A stretch of DNA of 64,000 nucleotides from the NCBI RefSeq assembly GCF_000313135.1, contig NW_004457346.1:102137-166136 (forward strand). Reading direction: 5' to 3'. Below, in pieces: positions 1 through 12,462 of the stretch. The stretch's first letter is position 1; every line of letters starts with the position of its first letter. The notes beneath the pieces are model-generated. The model was given only the letters and a program-made list of their open reading frames with translations. It searched no databases and was not told where the DNA came from. The position numbers were made by a program, and so were the translations under genes. Origin of the DNA: Acanthamoeba castellanii str. Neff (lineage: Eukaryota > Discosea > Longamoebia > Acanthamoebidae).

Positions 1-2820
1 CCACTGCCTTCCTTGTCATCATCATTGTCATCTTTGTCATGGCCCTCTTTGTCGCCATCTTTGTCATAGTCCTCTTCATCATCTTCTCACTGCCTGGATG
101 GTAGATGGGAAAAAGCTTTTTTTCCTCACCAAGACACACAATTTCACTCTTTTTCAGCCTTGGTGGTGGTGTAGTGGTGCCCCTTCTTGCCTTGGTGGGC
201 AGATGACAGACATTTCTGTCTTGAAGTCTGCCTCCAGTGCACCTTGGTGGATGGAAGATGGAGTGTGACATCTTCAAGTCCACCTTGGGAGCACTGCAAG
301 GTGGGCACAATGGAGAGCACATCATGAGGTGGGCATTACCACCACAACCATACCATACAGGTGAAGAGAAGGTGATTTTGTTGGTGTGCACTGTATTCAA
401 AATATTTTCAATATGTTACAGGCAAAGTGTTGTGCGGTCAAGCCCTCTGGCCTGCATGGGTGGCTGGCTGCACAGCACTCACTCTGCACCACAGAAAGAG
501 TTAGTATATGCATGTTGGCGTGGGATGTTGTGAGGAAGTGTATTAAAATACCACCATAATGAGAGACATGATGCTGTAACTGACTGGTCATGTACATGTA
601 CACAACAACAAAAACTGTAAAACTGGACACTTACTTTATTGTGTATGTGTATGCAACAACAAAAACTGTAAAACCAGACACTTACTTTATTGTGTACACA
701 GACATGATGATGATGCATTTGACTTACCAATACTAAGTTCATTGTGTATGTGTACATGATGAGTTTATTGCATACATGAATGTGATCCAGAAAATCTGAA
801 CTTAGCTTGTTTTGCGTTAGTGCTCCTCTGAACAACTTCAAAATGCACCTTGCTTTTGTGCTTTCATACCCTCCATCAATTCCATCCAACATGCTACTCT
901 CATCCAGTTCATGGTCAACCTCACATCATATTCATTGCAGTTGCACACATGGACTAAACTTCATTCTTCACATTTGTGCTGAATTAAAGCACTATTCCTG
1001 AAGATAAAATTCCACCACAACAAAGCTCTATCTCACACTGACAAAATCACTTTTAACTCCACACATTTCAAGTTTTTATGAAATCTTTTTTATCTCCAGT
1101 CCCTCAATATCACTCATCAGCAGTGGTCTAGTGTGTCAATATCACAGATTCAGTTCCAAATCTTCAAAACTGCCCTATAAATCGCACAAGGGCTTTGAAG
1201 ATCAAGCCTACATGACCTGGACAGCACCATCAATGACTTCTACAGGCAGCTCTTCGTGCACCAGATTGACTTTGCCTTTGACCTGGACAAGGACCATGTC
1301 CTTCTATTTCAAATGGGTGGAGCTCATGCTCAGTGCGTTGGATCACTTCTTCAAGGGCTTTTAAGAGTTCCAGTTCAGCCAGCAACAGTTCAACCTTCCT
1401 CTTGGGTGGAATAGCTGGACCATCACCAAGTGTGTCCACCTTGTGCTGCTACAACACTGTGTTGTTTATAACCACCAAGTTCAATGGCACCTGGGTGACA
1501 GGTGGGCCACACCTCCACAGCCCTGGGTTGTAGTGACAATGGCTGGTGACAAGCATCAGTAGGCTCTGACCAGTGGTAAGGATGATTGACCAGTGGCAAG
1601 GACAGCAGTGAATGACCAGCAGTGAACAACCAGTGGCAAACAACCAGCAGGTCAGCAGCCAACACCATGCCTCTGTTTATCATGTCCACAGTGCAGAGTC
1701 ATGTGGGGAATGTGTTGTGACAGGGAGGTGGAATGGAAGTGTTTGGTTCCCTAGAAGATGCAGGTTTACCATGAACACATATCCACTGCAACTGAGTGGA
1801 ATCTCATCAAACACAGATGCACACCTGGTGACACACAGGTGTGGAGGAGGAGGAGAGAGCTGACTTGGACCTGTACCCTTCTCTTGACTTTTGTATGATG
1901 TATGTGTGTAGTTTTGGTAAATGCTAATGTGCTGATGTTGATGGAGGGTTCATTCAAGGAGTATGGACCCCTGAGCAAGTAGATTCCCATATTGATCCCC
2001 AAAGGACTTGTCAATACTCCTTGAATCAACATCATTGCCCAATTCCTCATCCCTTAAGGATCCCAGACAAACATGGGGATGGTGTGTGTGAGCATGTTGC
2101 CTATTGGGAACAAAGGGACTGGAGGCTTACCCAGGTGACCTGTTTTGTTTGTTTTTGACAAATAAGTTGAATAATTGGCAAGAACCAACTGGTGCCAAGT
2201 TTACCCACAGTGCCAAGCCATACAATCACTGGCCAGCTGACAAGATGTAGCCTACTTGCTAACCACTGTGCAATCACAAACCAAGTGCAATTTCAGATTC
2301 AGGTTGGGATCTGGGCTGCACTCCTGTCCCACTGTGACAAGGCTGCCCAGCTCCAGGCACAACACTCATGCTCATGATTGAGTAATTCTTGCTATTGTGG
2401 TTGTCACAGTTCATGTGAATTCTTTCTATTCTAACAATAAATTGCACTAGGAGGTCCCCACCCACTGACCACTGAGGAGAATGGACCAGCACCAGGCCTG
2501 GCCAGACCTCTAGTGGGGTGCTGAGGTGGATAATTGGGAGAAAAGATGAGTACTGCTGGATGTGGCTGGGGACAGTAACAAATCTACATGTCAGGCCAGT
2601 TGGCACTGGGGGGAAATGAAGGCAGACAGGTGTCACTAATTCACTGGGGCGCCTGTATACAGAAATGTATCACCATGTTGACTGACCAAGGCTGGACTCA
2701 ACACACTCAGTTGGGTTCTTTGTTGGTAGGTCAGACAATTCTCTTTTATAGTGATAAATTAGCCAATAATTAAAAAACAAAAATGGGACCAAAAAGTGTA
2801 CAACGAGAGTGGAGGGATGT
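1..2820. other. CpG-starved, gene-free low-GC spacer (block A)
   Basis: I find no convincing gene in this stretch. Open frames are short, lack splice-linked continuation and show no family motif. Composition differs sharply from the rest of the window: GC is moderate, TpG and CpA are abundant, and I count only nine CpG dinucleotides in the first 2.8 kb, whereas neighbouring genes have several per line. The block ends at the stop codon of the START-domain gene. It could be old, silenced transposon or virus-like DNA decayed by methylation, or unusual intergenic DNA. No terminal repeats were recognised. Confidence 0.7.
603..704. repeat. Tandem direct repeat, two copies of about 51 bp
   Basis: Two adjacent copies begin at 603 and 654 with the shared word caacaacaaaaactgtaaaa and continue through 'cacttactttattgtgta'. 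They differ at a few positions near the middle and end. The repeat lies inside the CpG-starved block and outside any gene. Confidence 0.75.
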
Positions 2821-2823
2821 GCC

Positions 2824-4203
2824 TCACTTGTTGAAGGACTTGACGCCCTTCTCCAGAAGCAGCTTGATCCTGATTGATTGAGAAAGAACAGAAAATGATT
2901 GGTTCGTGCGCAGGTTAGAAGAACGCTCGAGCTAACACATAGAAGAACGTGGGCTGTAAGTACTTGGCAAGCACGAGTGGCTGATCGACGTCAAAATTGA
3001 CGGCCCACTTGGGCAGGTAGCCGCAGGGGTCGCATTCGCAGATGTAAGTTACCACGCAGGCGTCGGGGTTGCCAGCAACACTGCGATCGGAGAGGAAGAG
3101 AATGAACATTCACGTCGTGATGATGTGAGGGTGCGAGAGGTTGTGTTGCGAGCGTACGCCTTGATCTGATAGCCCGAGGCCCGCAGGTCGGCGCGCACGT
3201 ACTGCTCGGTGGTGGGCACATGGCCGGAATCGACCGAGCGGGCGATGGCGAGCCACGTCTCGTCGTCCACCTTCGTGTAGACCTCCAGGCACTGGAAGTC
3301 ACGCGGGTAGAGTGGGAAGGGGAACCTGCGATGATGTTTACAAAAACCCGTCAGCTTTCCATAATGCAAAGAATGCGCGCGTGTCGTGTCGTGTCGTGTG
3401 NNNNNNNNNNNNNNNNNNNNNNNNNNNNNNNNNNNNNNNNNNNNNNNNNNNNNNNNNNNNNNNNNNNNNNNNNNNNNNNNNNNNNNNNNNNNNNNNNNNN
3501 NNNNNNNNNNNNNNNNNNNNNNNNNNNNNNNNNNGAGAATGGCGTGCTCGGGGTCATACTGCTCGCAGACCTTGGAGCTTATGTACAGCTGGTCCACGTA
3601 CTTGAGGTGCGTAGAGTCCACCAGGGCCTCGAACACCTTCTCGGGCGCCACGTTGATCGTGGTTTGACCTGCGGTGTGCATAAGTGGTGGTGAGCGCTCG
3701 AAGGTTTGTGTGGCATGATCGTATGAAGTGGGAAAAAGAAGGTAAAAAAAAACCTCGAAGTCGGTTGATGTCGGACGAAGCGGTGGCCTTGCGGTGGATG
3801 GTGACACCGTCCTGCGTCTTGGCCAGCTGCGTGCGTGTGATCACACAATACCGCACAAAAAGAAAGTGGTGGTTGGCCAAAAAGCGTAAAAAATAAACTA
3901 CGGCGCGCACGGTACCTGCCAGCCATCTTCAGGCCGTCCCTGGACGGTCTCCACGAACTCGGCAACCATGGCACGGCCCACGTCCAGGTAGTTCTCCGCG
4001 CTCACCTGGTCCAACGCCCTCATCGGTCCCGCCTTGCGCTTCTCACCCTCTGATGTGCAGAGATTTCGGAATGCCATCAAATGAGATGAATTGTGTGCAT
4101 TTAAATTAAATCCAAATGACAAAAGACAAAGACGCGTACCGGGGGTGCCCGCCGGGCTCTTGGCAGTCGCATCAGCCTTGGATCCAAAGAGGGAGTTCCA
4201 CAT
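2824..4203 (-). CDS. START (StAR-related lipid-transfer) domain protein, interrupted by an assembly gap
   Basis: Predicted soluble lipid-binding protein. The ATG at 4203 opens a short N-terminal exon (MWNSLFGSKADATAK). Exons joined by GTACG-type introns then give a START-like order: a helical segment (about 4055-3925), the DGVTIHRK strand, the INVAPEKVFEALVD helix, YVDQLY, then after the gap CLEVYTKVD, a W-I-ARSVDSGHVP strand, VRADLRASGYQIK, a GYLPKWAVNFDVDQP segment, and a C-terminal helix ending KSFNK with the stop at 2824. These match the hallmark strands and final helix of the family. The 134-N gap lies inside an intron flanked by GTGTC repeats, so little coding sequence is probably lost. 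The gene is head-to-head with another START-encoding gene, which suggests an inverted duplication. The ligand cannot be read from sequence. Confidence 0.8.
3401..3534. other. Assembly gap (134 N)
   Basis: A run of N follows GTGTCGTGTCGTGTCGTGTG directly, so a (GTGTC)n intronic microsatellite probably caused the gap. It falls in an intron of the START-domain gene. Confidence 0.98.
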
Positions 4204-4662
4204 GTCAGCAGTCTAATCAGTTCGGCCACGCAATAAAGAACGAACTGGAAAAATAAATAAATAAATTTCCTTGGCTGTTTCTTTCTCGTAGCAACCACCG
4301 GAGTTGAGCGCCACAAAAACTCACCGACATCCAAATATTTCGGTGTAGCCCGCCTTTTTTCGGGCGACATAGTTCACATTTTTAAGAAGAAACGCGAGTT
4401 TGAAATGGCCATCGACTTTCTTCCCCACAGGCGCAAAATTGCCGCGAGCCGCAGGTAACAAAGCCCGGGACGAGCGACACGCGAGGTGTCTCTGGTTGCA
4501 CTCTCCAACGGCCCATCTCAACCCAGCTGTCTGCGTGTAACCTCTCCCCTTTCCCTCCTTTCTTCCTTCTGTCTGCCTCTTTCATCATTCGAGGAGGCCG
4601 AAATCTGATACCAAGATTCCAAATCGATTTTTTTTTCAATATAGAATTGAGATCGAGTGAGA
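4204..4662. promoter_or_regulatory. Divergent intergenic promoter region between two START-encoding genes
   Basis: These 459 bp separate the ATG codons of two divergent genes that both encode START domains. The region is AT-richer in the middle and pyrimidine-rich near 4545-4580, but I see no certain TATA or initiator element. Shared regulation is inferred from geometry only. Confidence 0.5.
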
Positions 4663-5691
4663 ATGGAGCGATTCTTCAACGGATTCGGCTCCTCCTCTCA
4701 GAAGCAGGCCACCATCAAGGAGGCCACAACACCAAGGAAGGAGGATGTGGCCAAAATCAACGTCGAAGACGATGAGGATTTTACACGCAAGGGGAAGGAC
4801 GTACTGCAGGCCTTCATCGATGTGGCCACGGAGGAGACCACCACGCGCCGCGGGTGGAAGCGAACCAAGGAGCACAAGGGCATCGTCGTCTTCGAGAAGA
4901 GGCGGCCCGATTCGGCCATCAATCTCTTGCGGTTCGAGACGCGGGTCCAGATTGATGCTGAAACGCTTGTCTCCTTCCTCAACGACGCCGAATTCCTGCA
5001 GCGCGTCGCGCCAGCCGTCTTCACCGCCAAGACCATCTTGCGCCAATTCGACGACAACCACTCGATCCTGCACTTCACCTTCCCAACTGTCGGACCCATC
5101 GCCAACCGCGACCTGACCACCTTCGAAACGTCCGCACGCAACGTTGCAGGTAAAAACTCCTCCTCTGCAAATATATATTATTAAACCACCATTATTTTTG
5201 TTTTAAATCAATAATTACGTCAATAAATAACTCTAATCTTTATTGTGTCACGCACAGCCGCATAAACGTCAATAAATAAAGCAAAAAAAATTAAAAAATT
5301 AAAATTTAAAAAAATGCGCTGCTACCAAGTTCTCAGAGTAGCGACTACGTGGTGTGCACAGGGTTCGACTTCGTGACGGCGGCCCGCAGCATTGAGGTGC
5401 CATCCAGCCCGCCGGCTCCTGGCGTCGTGCGCGCCTACGTGTCGGTAGACTCCTCTCTCCCTTTGTGTGTGTGTGTGCTTGCCCTTCATGTCTCACAGGA
5501 ACATGATGTGCTGATGCATCTGGCGGGCCACTTCTATTCACAGGTGACGGGCTATGGTGTCGTTCGCGATGCAGAGACCAGTTGCAAGCTCGTGCACATC
5601 GTGCACGTAAACCCCAAGGGTCAGTCGCCTCTTGCCTCTTGATCTTCGTGTCAGAGAGAGATTGTGCTCACCGCCATCTTCATCTTTCGCT

Positions 5692-5757
<66 letters not shown>

Positions 5758-8700
5758 ACCAGGTGCGCTCATCCCGATGCTGGTCAACATGTTCCAGGTG
5801 AAGCCTCCGCTGGAGGCCGTGGTGGCCATCTGCGCCTACTGCGCCGACTTTGCGCGCAAACGCACCGCCGCCGCCGCCCGACTGACCCAGCCCGACAAGG
5901 CCAAGGAAGCCGACTCAGACGCCGAGTCGGCTCTCAGCTTCGAAGACCCTGCACAACCCGCCAACAACGACGAAGGTACCCTAAGCTGGGCTGGCGGCTT
6001 CGCCACGTTTGGTAGTGCATGCTGCTGACGCGTCACGTCATGTCGGCTGTTCGGTGGATGTGCGCGCAGGCGATTCGTATAGCCATCTGCTCGAGCGACT
6101 CATGGACAACCCGAGCGTACTCGACCAGCTCATGAACCTCACACCCATCAAGCGCCTCATCAAGGACAGCGCGCTACTCAAATCACTCATGAACGGCGAC
6201 AAAGGTACCTTTTACTTTTGTTGACGACGCTACAGCACAGGCTTTCTGACCTGACTCACGCCGGCGCACTTCACAGGCGGCAAGTTGACGGAAATGTTCG
6301 AAGACAAGGCGCAGCTCGAGGACCTGTGCGACATGATCATCTCGGGCGAGATATCGATGCAGGAGCTGACGGGCCTGCTCAACGAGATGTTCGGCTACGA
6401 GAGCACCGACAAGACCGACCGGGCGAGCGAGGAGAAGGACCGCCTGAAGGTGATCGAGGCCTCACTCCTGGGTGCAGGCCAGGACACCCTGCAGTTCCAG
6501 GTGCTGGACGAGCACGAGCTGATCACACCGCTCGGCGCCGAGGGCCAAGGCGCCGACGCCGACGAGGTGTCGCTTCACGGCCGCTGGACCGCCTGCCCGC
6601 TCACCATTCAGCAGCACAACGTCTTCCAGCGCATCGCCGACACGGCCACGGCTAACAACTCGCAGCACGTACAGCAGTGGTGCTGCGACATCAGGTGCGA
6701 CGCGCACCAACAACAGCTGTCGGCCGCCGATGTGCGCAGAATGTGGCAGACGCTGCTCAAGTGCCACCCGGCCCTGCGCACGCTCCTGCTGCGAGTCAAG
6801 CCCGGCATGCGCCGACGAGGTGGCAGCGGCTCCAACTCGTCGCCTTCTCTTTCATCGCGCTCGCCATCGTCGTCTTCGCTCGCAACGTCATCTTCGATCT
6901 TTCAAGTGCTGCCGGGCAGCAGTCTGCCCTTCGTCTTCCGCGAGGTCGACTGGTCGGCCAAGTCGCCCGAGGAGCAGGAGCGCGAGTGGGCCGACCTGGT
7001 CCGGGCCGACGCCCGGAGCGGCTTCGACCTGCGCAAGCTGGAGCACCTCGTGCGCGTGACGCTCGCTATGACCGCCGTCGGCGAGATGAAGCTGTTGTGG
7101 ACCTTCCACGCGGCCCTGCTCGACCACCGCTCGTCGGCCGTCGTGCTGGCCCACTTCATGCGGCTCGTCCGCACCACCCACTCCCAGGGCCAAGGCCAGG
7201 GCCACGTCGGCCTCGACTCACCGCTGGTGCTGGTCAACGCCGAGCCTGAGCCCGCCCAGCCGCCGGCCAAGGACCCGGCCAAGCGCGAGGAGGAGGAGAA
7301 GCGATTCTGGCGCGAGACGCTGCGAGAGATCCGGGCGCCGACGCCGCTCTTCAAGGCGAGCCCGACGACCGCAGGCGGGAGGGAAGCGCAGAGCGAACGC
7401 CACCAGGCGGTCCAGGTCCGTTTGGAGGCCGCCGCGGCGGCCGGCCTGCAGAAGCTGGCGCAGAGCCACCAGGTCTCGCTCGAGACCGTGCTGCTCGCTG
7501 CGTGGGCCTGTCTGCTGCAGCGATGCAGCGGCGGCGAGAAGCGGGTCCTGTTCGGCTCCCTGCTGGCCCAGCCCACACAACACACACCCCGCGCCGGCGC
7601 CGACGCGTCGAGCGGTGATGCGCCGCTGCTGGGGTGCGTCCACGCGGCTGTGCCGACGGTGGTGGACTTCAAAGAGGACAAGTACGCGGGCGACGACGGG
7701 GCGGGGCTCGGCGAAAACGGCGTGGGCGTGCGGCTTGACGCCTTTCTGCGACGACTGGACGCCACGGTGCGCGCGACCAGGGAGCGCGGACAGCAGGCTG
7801 GCGGCGCCGGCGCCACGCTGAGCATCAGCGCCATCCAGCAGCAGAGCGAGGTGGCCGCCGAGTACAGCCTCTTCGAGAGCCTCTTCGTGTGGGACGACTA
7901 CACCCGCGGCCTGCTCGACGCCGCCACCGACGGTGCGGTGGCCGTGGCCGTCAGCTGCGACCACACGACCAATTGGCAGTACCCGCTGGTCCTGGTGGTC
8001 AGACATGGTGCCACGTCATCATCGCCGGCGCCGTACGACCTGACGCTGAGCTACGACGCCGGCCTGTGGCAGCCCAAGGACGCGCAGCGGCTGAGCGTCT
8101 ATCTGTCGACACTGCTCGCCGGTCTGTCGACAGCTGCGCCGGCCCAGACCGTGCACTCGTTGCCGCTGTTGCCCGAGGACGAGGTGCGGCAGCTGGTAGT
8201 GGCGCACAACGACAACGCGCGGCCCTACCCCACCGACGTGCGCATCGAGCGGCTCTTTGAGGCGCAGGCCGCGCGCACGCCCGACCAGGTGGCCATCACC
8301 TTCGACGAGCTCGGCCAGGCGCTCACCTACCGCGAGCTCGACCGACGAGCCAATCAGGTCGCCCACCACCTGCTGTCACTGAACCTGGGCAAGGGCTCCC
8401 TGCTCGCCATCTACATGTACGCCTCTGCGTCGCGTCGCGTGTGTGTGTGTGTGTGTCGTATGTGTGTCATGTGTGTGTGTGTGTGTGTGTGTCATGAGTG
8501 TGTGTCGTGAGTGCCGTATGCGTCATGTTGTGCCATGTCGGCCGTGCGCAAGCTAACGTGGTGTGTGCGGTGTTATCGCAGGACTCGATGCGTGGATGTG
8601 GTGGTCGCCATATTCGGTGTCATCAAAGCCGGTGCGGCCTACCTGCCGCTCGACCCCGAGTACGTCATGCGCATTATTATTATTATTATTTAACTCTGAT

Positions 8701-11700
8701 ATGCTGCGGCGCTATTCACTGGTTCTCAACCACCTTGCCCTCGCCGCCGCCGCCGCTCTCTGCGCGAACAGAACGCCGAAGGAGCGCGTGTGGCAAATCG
8801 CCAAGGATGCCAACGTGGCCAGCATTGTCACGCAGCGAGCCAAGGCCGATGTCCTCTTTGCCGGCCACGACGGGGAGTGTGCTGCGTTGTGCTTGGACGA
8901 CCCCTCCGTGGTGAGCGCCATCCAAAGCTCGCCGGACTCTGCGATGCCGGCTGACGTCACCGCCGCGCTGGACGCCAACCAGCTCATCTACGTCATCTAC
9001 ACAAGCGGTACGCGTGCCCTCGTCTGCTTTTCTTTTCTTTTCTTTTCTTTTTTACACATTCCTCACATGCTCTCGTTGGCCGGCTGGTCGCGTGTGTAGG
9101 CTCGACCGGCAAGCCCAAGGGCGTGCGTATCTGCCACAGGGGGCTGGTCAACCAGTTCCAGTACATCCGATCCCAGCCGGGCATGCGCGAAGGCGACGTC
9201 ATCCTGGGCGTGAGGTAAGTAACCCCATTTTTTAAATATAATAATAATAATAATAATATATTAAAAAGGACGTAGTATTATTTGTAGTTTAATGGTTCGA
9301 CTCATGGGCCGTTGCCTGTGCTGCGCAGTACGCTGTCGTTCGATATTGCGCAGTTGGAGCTCGTGCTGCCTCTCACCTGCGGCGCCAAGATCGTGATGGT
9401 GTCCTCGGCCATCCAGCGGTACACCGACCTTCTCTCCCCTTGGCCACCGCATCATCGCGCCTGACCGTCTGGTCACTGCAACATGACAATTCACCCACGC
9501 ACTCGCGGCCCACGACACACACACACACAGGGACGGCTTCCGCCTGAAGACGCTGCTCGAAGAGAGGCTGGCTGCGCGCGATCCCATCACCATCATGCAG
9601 GCCACCCCGGCTTCGTGGCGCATGCTGTGGTACGTGGCCACCCGCCCGCCCGCCTCGCGGTGTTCGTTGATCGTCGACTACTGGCCGACTCACTTGACGG
9701 CCCATAGTGCGGCGGGCTGGCAGGGCGATGCGGAGCACCTGCGGATCTGGTGCGGCGGCGAGGCCATGACGTGCGACCTCGCGCGGCAGCTCCTGCCGCG
9801 TTGCTCCGCCCTGTGGAACATGTACGGCCCCACGGAGACCACCGTGTGGGCCTCCGCCCTCCGCGTCACTCTCGAACACACCCAGGGCTCCTCCATCCCC
9901 GTAGGTAAGTCTTCATCCACTGCGTGTGCGGTGCGTGCGGCACAAGACAGGACTGATGTGGGTGTTGACAATGTGTTGTTAGGCGGTAAGGAGCACAACA
10001 GCCAGTTCTTCCTCTTGGACGCCTACCGACAACTGGTGCCTGCGGGTGTGCTGGGCGAATTGTACATAGCCGGCGATGGTACGCAGCGCACCCTACCACC
10101 GATCGTCGTCGTCGTCTTCTTCTTCTGCCGCTGATTGATCGTCCTATGTCTGATGTGCGCCAGGGGTGGGTTCGTACGTCGACCCCGAGATGACGGAACG
10201 GTCATTTGTAGATAATCCATTCAAGCTCAAATATTTGCCGCACTCGAGCGACAAGATGTTCCGAGTCGGCGACGTGCTGCGCTACAAGGACGGCGACGAC
10301 AACACGCTCGGTACACCACTCGCTCCTCAAGAATGTACGCCGCGATTGTGTGTGGAATGCTGACGCGTGGTCATTGGCATGCGAAGAATTTTTGGGGCGG
10401 GTCGACCACCAGGTCAAGATCCGGGGCTATAGGATCGAGCTCGAGGAGATCATGAACTGCGTCTACCAGCACCGCAGCGTCAAGGAGTGCCTCGTGGTGG
10501 CCAGGGAGCCGGACTACGCCGGCGGCGAGAAGTACCTGGTGGCCTACATCATCATGGAGAGCAGCGTCATCGGCGATGACGTCAGCAGCGCCGGTGGTGG
10601 TGACGTCAGCAGCAACCACCACGAGGCCAAGGCGCGGATGGTGCAGGAGCTGCGGCTGCTGCTCGAGGAGCGCCTGCCGGCCTACATGGTGCCCTCGCAC
10701 TTCATGGTCCTCGACAAGTGGCCCCTCTCGCCCAACGGCAAGGTCGACCGCACCGCCCTCCCCTCCCCCACGCGCGGCGGGTACGTCTCCCACCCGCGCG
10801 TGTGTCGTCGTGTGCGGCGTGTGCGGTGAGCGCTCACACGTGTAGTGGTGCCTGCAGGCAACACGAGGTGGGGTTCAACTATGCGGCGCCCAACACGGCG
10901 GCCGAGCGCACGCTGGTGGAGGTGTTCGAGTCGATTCTCCACGTGTCGCCGGTCGGGGTGGACGACGACTTCTTCGCCCTGGGCGGCAACTCGCTCCTGG
11001 GCGTGTCCCTCATCGGCGCGCTCGAGGGCAAGTTCGGCGTACGGTTCCCGTTCTCGGTCATCTTCTCGGCCTCGACGGTGCGCCACCTCGCCGTGTGCAT
11101 CGGCGAGGCCCACGCCACGTCAGCAGCCACCTTACTCTCGTGCGGCGGCGGCCGATCGGCCAAGACCACCGAGGAGGATGAGCGCCGCGGCCGCGACAGC
11201 TACGACGACCTCAGCGTCATCGTCAAGGGGTCCAACGCCGGTGTCGGTACCCAGCAGGACCAGCAGCCCGGGCTCGCGCCACCGGCGGCGGCGGTGAGCA
11301 GCGCGGCGCCGACGGCGGTGCTGGCGGAGAAGATGAGCGCGGCCAAGCGGCTGATCTCGTCGTTCGCGTCGCCGCTGGTGCCCCTCCAGACCCGCGGCCC
11401 CGGCCTGCCCCTGTTCGTCATCCACCCGGCCTTCAAGTCATCCGTCTGCTACGGCGCCCTGGCCTACCACCTCGGTACGAGACACGACACGACACGCAAC
11501 ACGACACGGCACGGCACACGACATTGACGCGTGTTGCGCGTACACAGGCGCGGACCAACCGGTGTACGGACTGGAGCCGAGGATCGAGTACCGGTCGATC
11601 GAGGCCATGGCCGCCGACTACGTGGCCGCCATCCGCCCGGTCCAGAAGAGCGGACTCTACAACGTACGCCGTCGCCCCCGCAACTGTCGCGCGTGTCGTG

Positions 11701-12462
11701 CGTGTCGTGTATTGACGCGTGTGTCGTGCGAAACACACACACACACACACGCATGACAGATCGCCGGTTGGTCGTTCGGGTGCACGGTGGCGTACGAAGT
11801 GGCGCGACAGCTGCAGGCGTCGGGCGACGAGGTCAACCTGCTGCTGCTCGACGGCCGCGCGCCGGTCTACGACCCGACCTACCTGCGCTACGACGCCGAC
11901 GCCCTCGCGTTCTGCGTGCTGTGCCGCGGGGCCAAGCAGTACCTCGGCTTCGGCGTCGACGTGTCCTACACCGAGACCGCGCCGCTCTCGCCCGACGAGC
12001 GGCTGCTCAACGTCATGGGCAAGGTCATCGACAAGAACGGGCTCGACCTCGTCCCGCCCTCCGTCGCCATCAACTTCTTCTTCCGCTTCCAGCGCGACAT
12101 CCGCGACAGCGAGGTCCTGTCGCGCAACTACGGCCGGCCGGCCGCGCCCCTGCGCGGGCGCGTCACCCTCTTCCGCACCACCGGCGACAACGACATCCAG
12201 GGCGTCGACGACCCGCTCCTCCACTCTCGGTACCTTTCTCTCTTTTTCTTTCTTTCTCTTTCTTTTTCGAATTTACCAACAACACGCGCTGACCGCACGA
12301 CACACGCGACACGACACGCGCAGGACGCTGGGGTGGGACCAATTTTGTGAGGAGGTGGCGGTGGTGGACGTGGGCGGCGACCACGAGTCGATGGTGTTCC
12401 AGCCGACGGTACTCGAGGTGGCCCGCAAGCTGCGCCCGTGCCTGGCCGGCAAGAGCCCGTGA
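4663..12462 (+). CDS. START-domain / non-ribosomal peptide synthetase fusion (START-C-A-PCP-TE)
   Basis: A roughly 2,000-residue protein from about 19 exons. Order: START domain (4663-5974); helical linker (6070-6450); condensation-like domain (about 6580-8200) with a Ser-rich insert; adenylation domain (8220-10780) with LTYRELDRRANQ, AGAAYLPLDP, TSGSTGKPKG, MYGPTETT, GRVDHQVKIRGYRIE and NGKVDR (Lys at 10740); carrier domain with GGNS (Ser at 10991); thioesterase with GWSFG (Ser at 11772) and GDHES (His at 12382). It should activate one amino acid, load it on phosphopantetheine and release it by hydrolysis, cyclisation or transfer. The condensation motif HHxxxDG reads HAALLDH (7107-7127), so catalysis there is doubtful. 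Splices from START into the NRPS keep one frame (G|GC joins near 5975/6070 and 6206/6277). The first donor, near 5150, is the least certain. Confidence 0.88.
5697..5756 (+). repeat. (GT)n microsatellite in an NRPS intron
   Basis: An uninterrupted GT run lies in the intron between the exon ending ...VNPKG and the exon starting with ALIPML of the START domain. It ends a few bases before the CACCAG acceptor. Confidence 0.95.

Noticed and set aside
6902..8006. Two long minus-strand open frames inside the NRPS gene
   Set aside because: Low-complexity Arg/Ala/Ser sequence antisense to the condensation-like domain, with no start context or family match.
9250..9330. tRNA-like words (tagtttaatggttcga) in an NRPS intron
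   Set aside because: No acceptor stem or anticodon arm can be formed around them.
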